64,000 nucleotides of DNA, taken from the NCBI GenBank assembly GCA_017478185.1, contig JAFVEA010000005.1:62001-126000 (forward strand). Direction: 5' to 3'. The translations under genes were made by a program, and so were the position numbers. The notes under the pieces were generated by a model. It was given only the letters and a program-made list of their open reading frames with translations. It did no database searches and had not been told where the DNA came from. Shown piece after piece: positions 63,433 to 64,000 of this stretch (within the stretch, counting starts at the first letter, position 1; every line of letters begins with the position of its first letter). Source of the DNA: Clostridia bacterium. GTDB lineage: Bacteria > Bacillota > Clostridia > Christensenellales > UBA1242.

Positions 63433-63743
63433 TGCTTTTTGAAACCATAAATCAAGGATTTATATTTTTGTATATCTTGTTATTTTGTTTTTGTTTAACA
63501 GTTTTTTATATCCCTTTAAAAATATTAAAAACAAAAATAAAACAAAAATGGCTTGTTGTTATTTTTGATTTTTGTTGTGCTTTTTTTGCAAGCCTTTTGT
63601 TTTTTGTTGTTTGCGTTTTGTTTTGCTATGGACAAATTAGACTTTATGCAGTTTTAACTTATGTTTTTGGAATTTTGTTTTTTAATTTTTTATTAGACAA
63701 AATAAAGATAAGGTTATCATTAAAAAAGAAAAAAGAGTGTTAA
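63432..63743 (+). CDS. yabQ: Spore cortex membrane protein YabQ
   Basis: 103 residues with three to four hydrophobic segments and the YabQ pattern around VVIFDFCCAFFASLLFFVV and YGQIRLYAVLTYVFGILFF. YabQ localises to the outer spore membrane and is required for the cortex in B. subtilis. Gene order yabP-yabQ is conserved; divIC, often next, is not on this strand here. Confidence 0.78.
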   Translation: MLFETINQGFIFLYILLFCFCLTVFYIPLKILKTKIKQKWLVVIFDFCCAFFASLLFFVVCVLFCYGQIRLYAVLTYVFGILFFNFLLDKIKIRLSLKKKKEC

Positions 63744-63752
63744 CACTCTTTT
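63731..63752 (+). terminator. yabPQ terminator
   Basis: AAAAGAGTGTT-AACACTCTTTT is a perfect palindrome overlapping the yabQ stop. Confidence 0.8.
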
Positions 63753-63785
63753 CTCTTTTCCCGCTTCTATTTTTTAAATATTATT

Positions 63786-64000
63786 TTATTTTTTGGTTGA
63801 AAACTTTGTTATAGCTTCAACAAGTTCGGCAACAGACGCATTTATGTTTTTGATTTCCTCTTTTGATGCCCCATTTGCTTTTGCTTGTTTTGCTTTTTCT
63901 TTTAGCTGTTCAATCAATTCTTTAATCTTTTTAATGCTTTTTTCTCTGCTGTTTTCTGTGCTTGACTTTTCTATTTTGTTTAAAGCTTTGTCTATTTGGT
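63786..64000 (-). CDS. Partial coiled-coil hypothetical protein (C-terminal end)
   Basis: An open frame enters from the right edge and stops at 63786-63788. The visible 70 residues are Lys/Glu-rich and helical (SIKKIKELIEQLKEKAKQA, EIKNINASVAELVEAITKF), suggesting a coiled coil. The start lies outside the window and no family is recognised. Confidence 0.6.
   Translation of the reverse strand, partial: QIDKALNKIEKSSTENSREKSIKKIKELIEQLKEKAKQAKANGASKEEIKNINASVAELVEAITKFSTKK

Overview
The window is a low-GC stretch of what looks like an endospore-forming, clostridia-like member of the Bacillota, probably from an uncultured lineage. Evidence: a sporulation gene set (spo0A, spoIIID, sigG, sigE, spoIIGA, spoVG, yabP, yabQ), a zinc-type L31, meso-diaminopimelate dehydrogenase, strong Shine-Dalgarno sites, TTGACA-17-TATAAT promoters, and TGA used as a stop. 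The species is not identifiable from the sequence alone.

Layout. 1-17.3 kb: the 3' end of a signal peptidase I gene, then one 16.4-kb gene for a 5472-residue GLUG-repeat lipoprotein. 17.5-26.3 kb: small genes and housekeeping genes (PH-like protein, greA, DUF362 ferredoxin, M16 peptidase, spoVG, murC, rpmE-prmC-prfA). 26.3-34.9 kb: an XRE/TPR regulator and rpoB-rpoC. 35.2-40.7 kb: a sporulation island with spoIIID, initiator tRNA, spo0A, sigG and spoIIGA-sigE. 40.7-47.8 kb: pgsA, ogg, NYN protein, two SDRs, efp, pnuC-like and an Alum_res PLP enzyme. 47.9-50.9 kb: a BspA-like leucine-rich-repeat lipoprotein. 51-57.4 kb: ddh, an XRE/SLOG divergent pair, tRNA-Gly, a transglutaminase-like protein and a YhhN-GGCT-AlkP operon. 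57.5-63.1 kb: cmk, metG, an OLD-like ATPase and rlmN. 63.2-64 kb: yabPQ and a partial coiled-coil gene.

How the genes work together. SpoIIGA would process pro-SigE; SigE should drive spoIIID (a near-perfect sigma-E promoter is present) and possibly yabPQ; SigG acts in the forespore. The Spo0A here has a degenerate receiver with Glu at the phosphoacceptor position, so entry into sporulation may not use a normal phosphorelay. PrmC methylates PrfA. The two large lipoproteins are candidate surface-interaction proteins.

Most unusual observations: (1) a run of 12 G between the -35 and -10 of the LRR lipoprotein promoter, a likely phase switch; (2) a tyrosine-rich peptide module inserted both in signal peptidase I and many times in the giant lipoprotein; (3) four genes with no Shine-Dalgarno and a -10-like hexamer exactly 6 nt before ATG, suggesting leaderless mRNAs; (4) a five-copy array of 42-bp hairpin units between a promoter and the transglutaminase gene; (5) rare substitutions in the RNA polymerase catalytic centre and rifampicin pocket.
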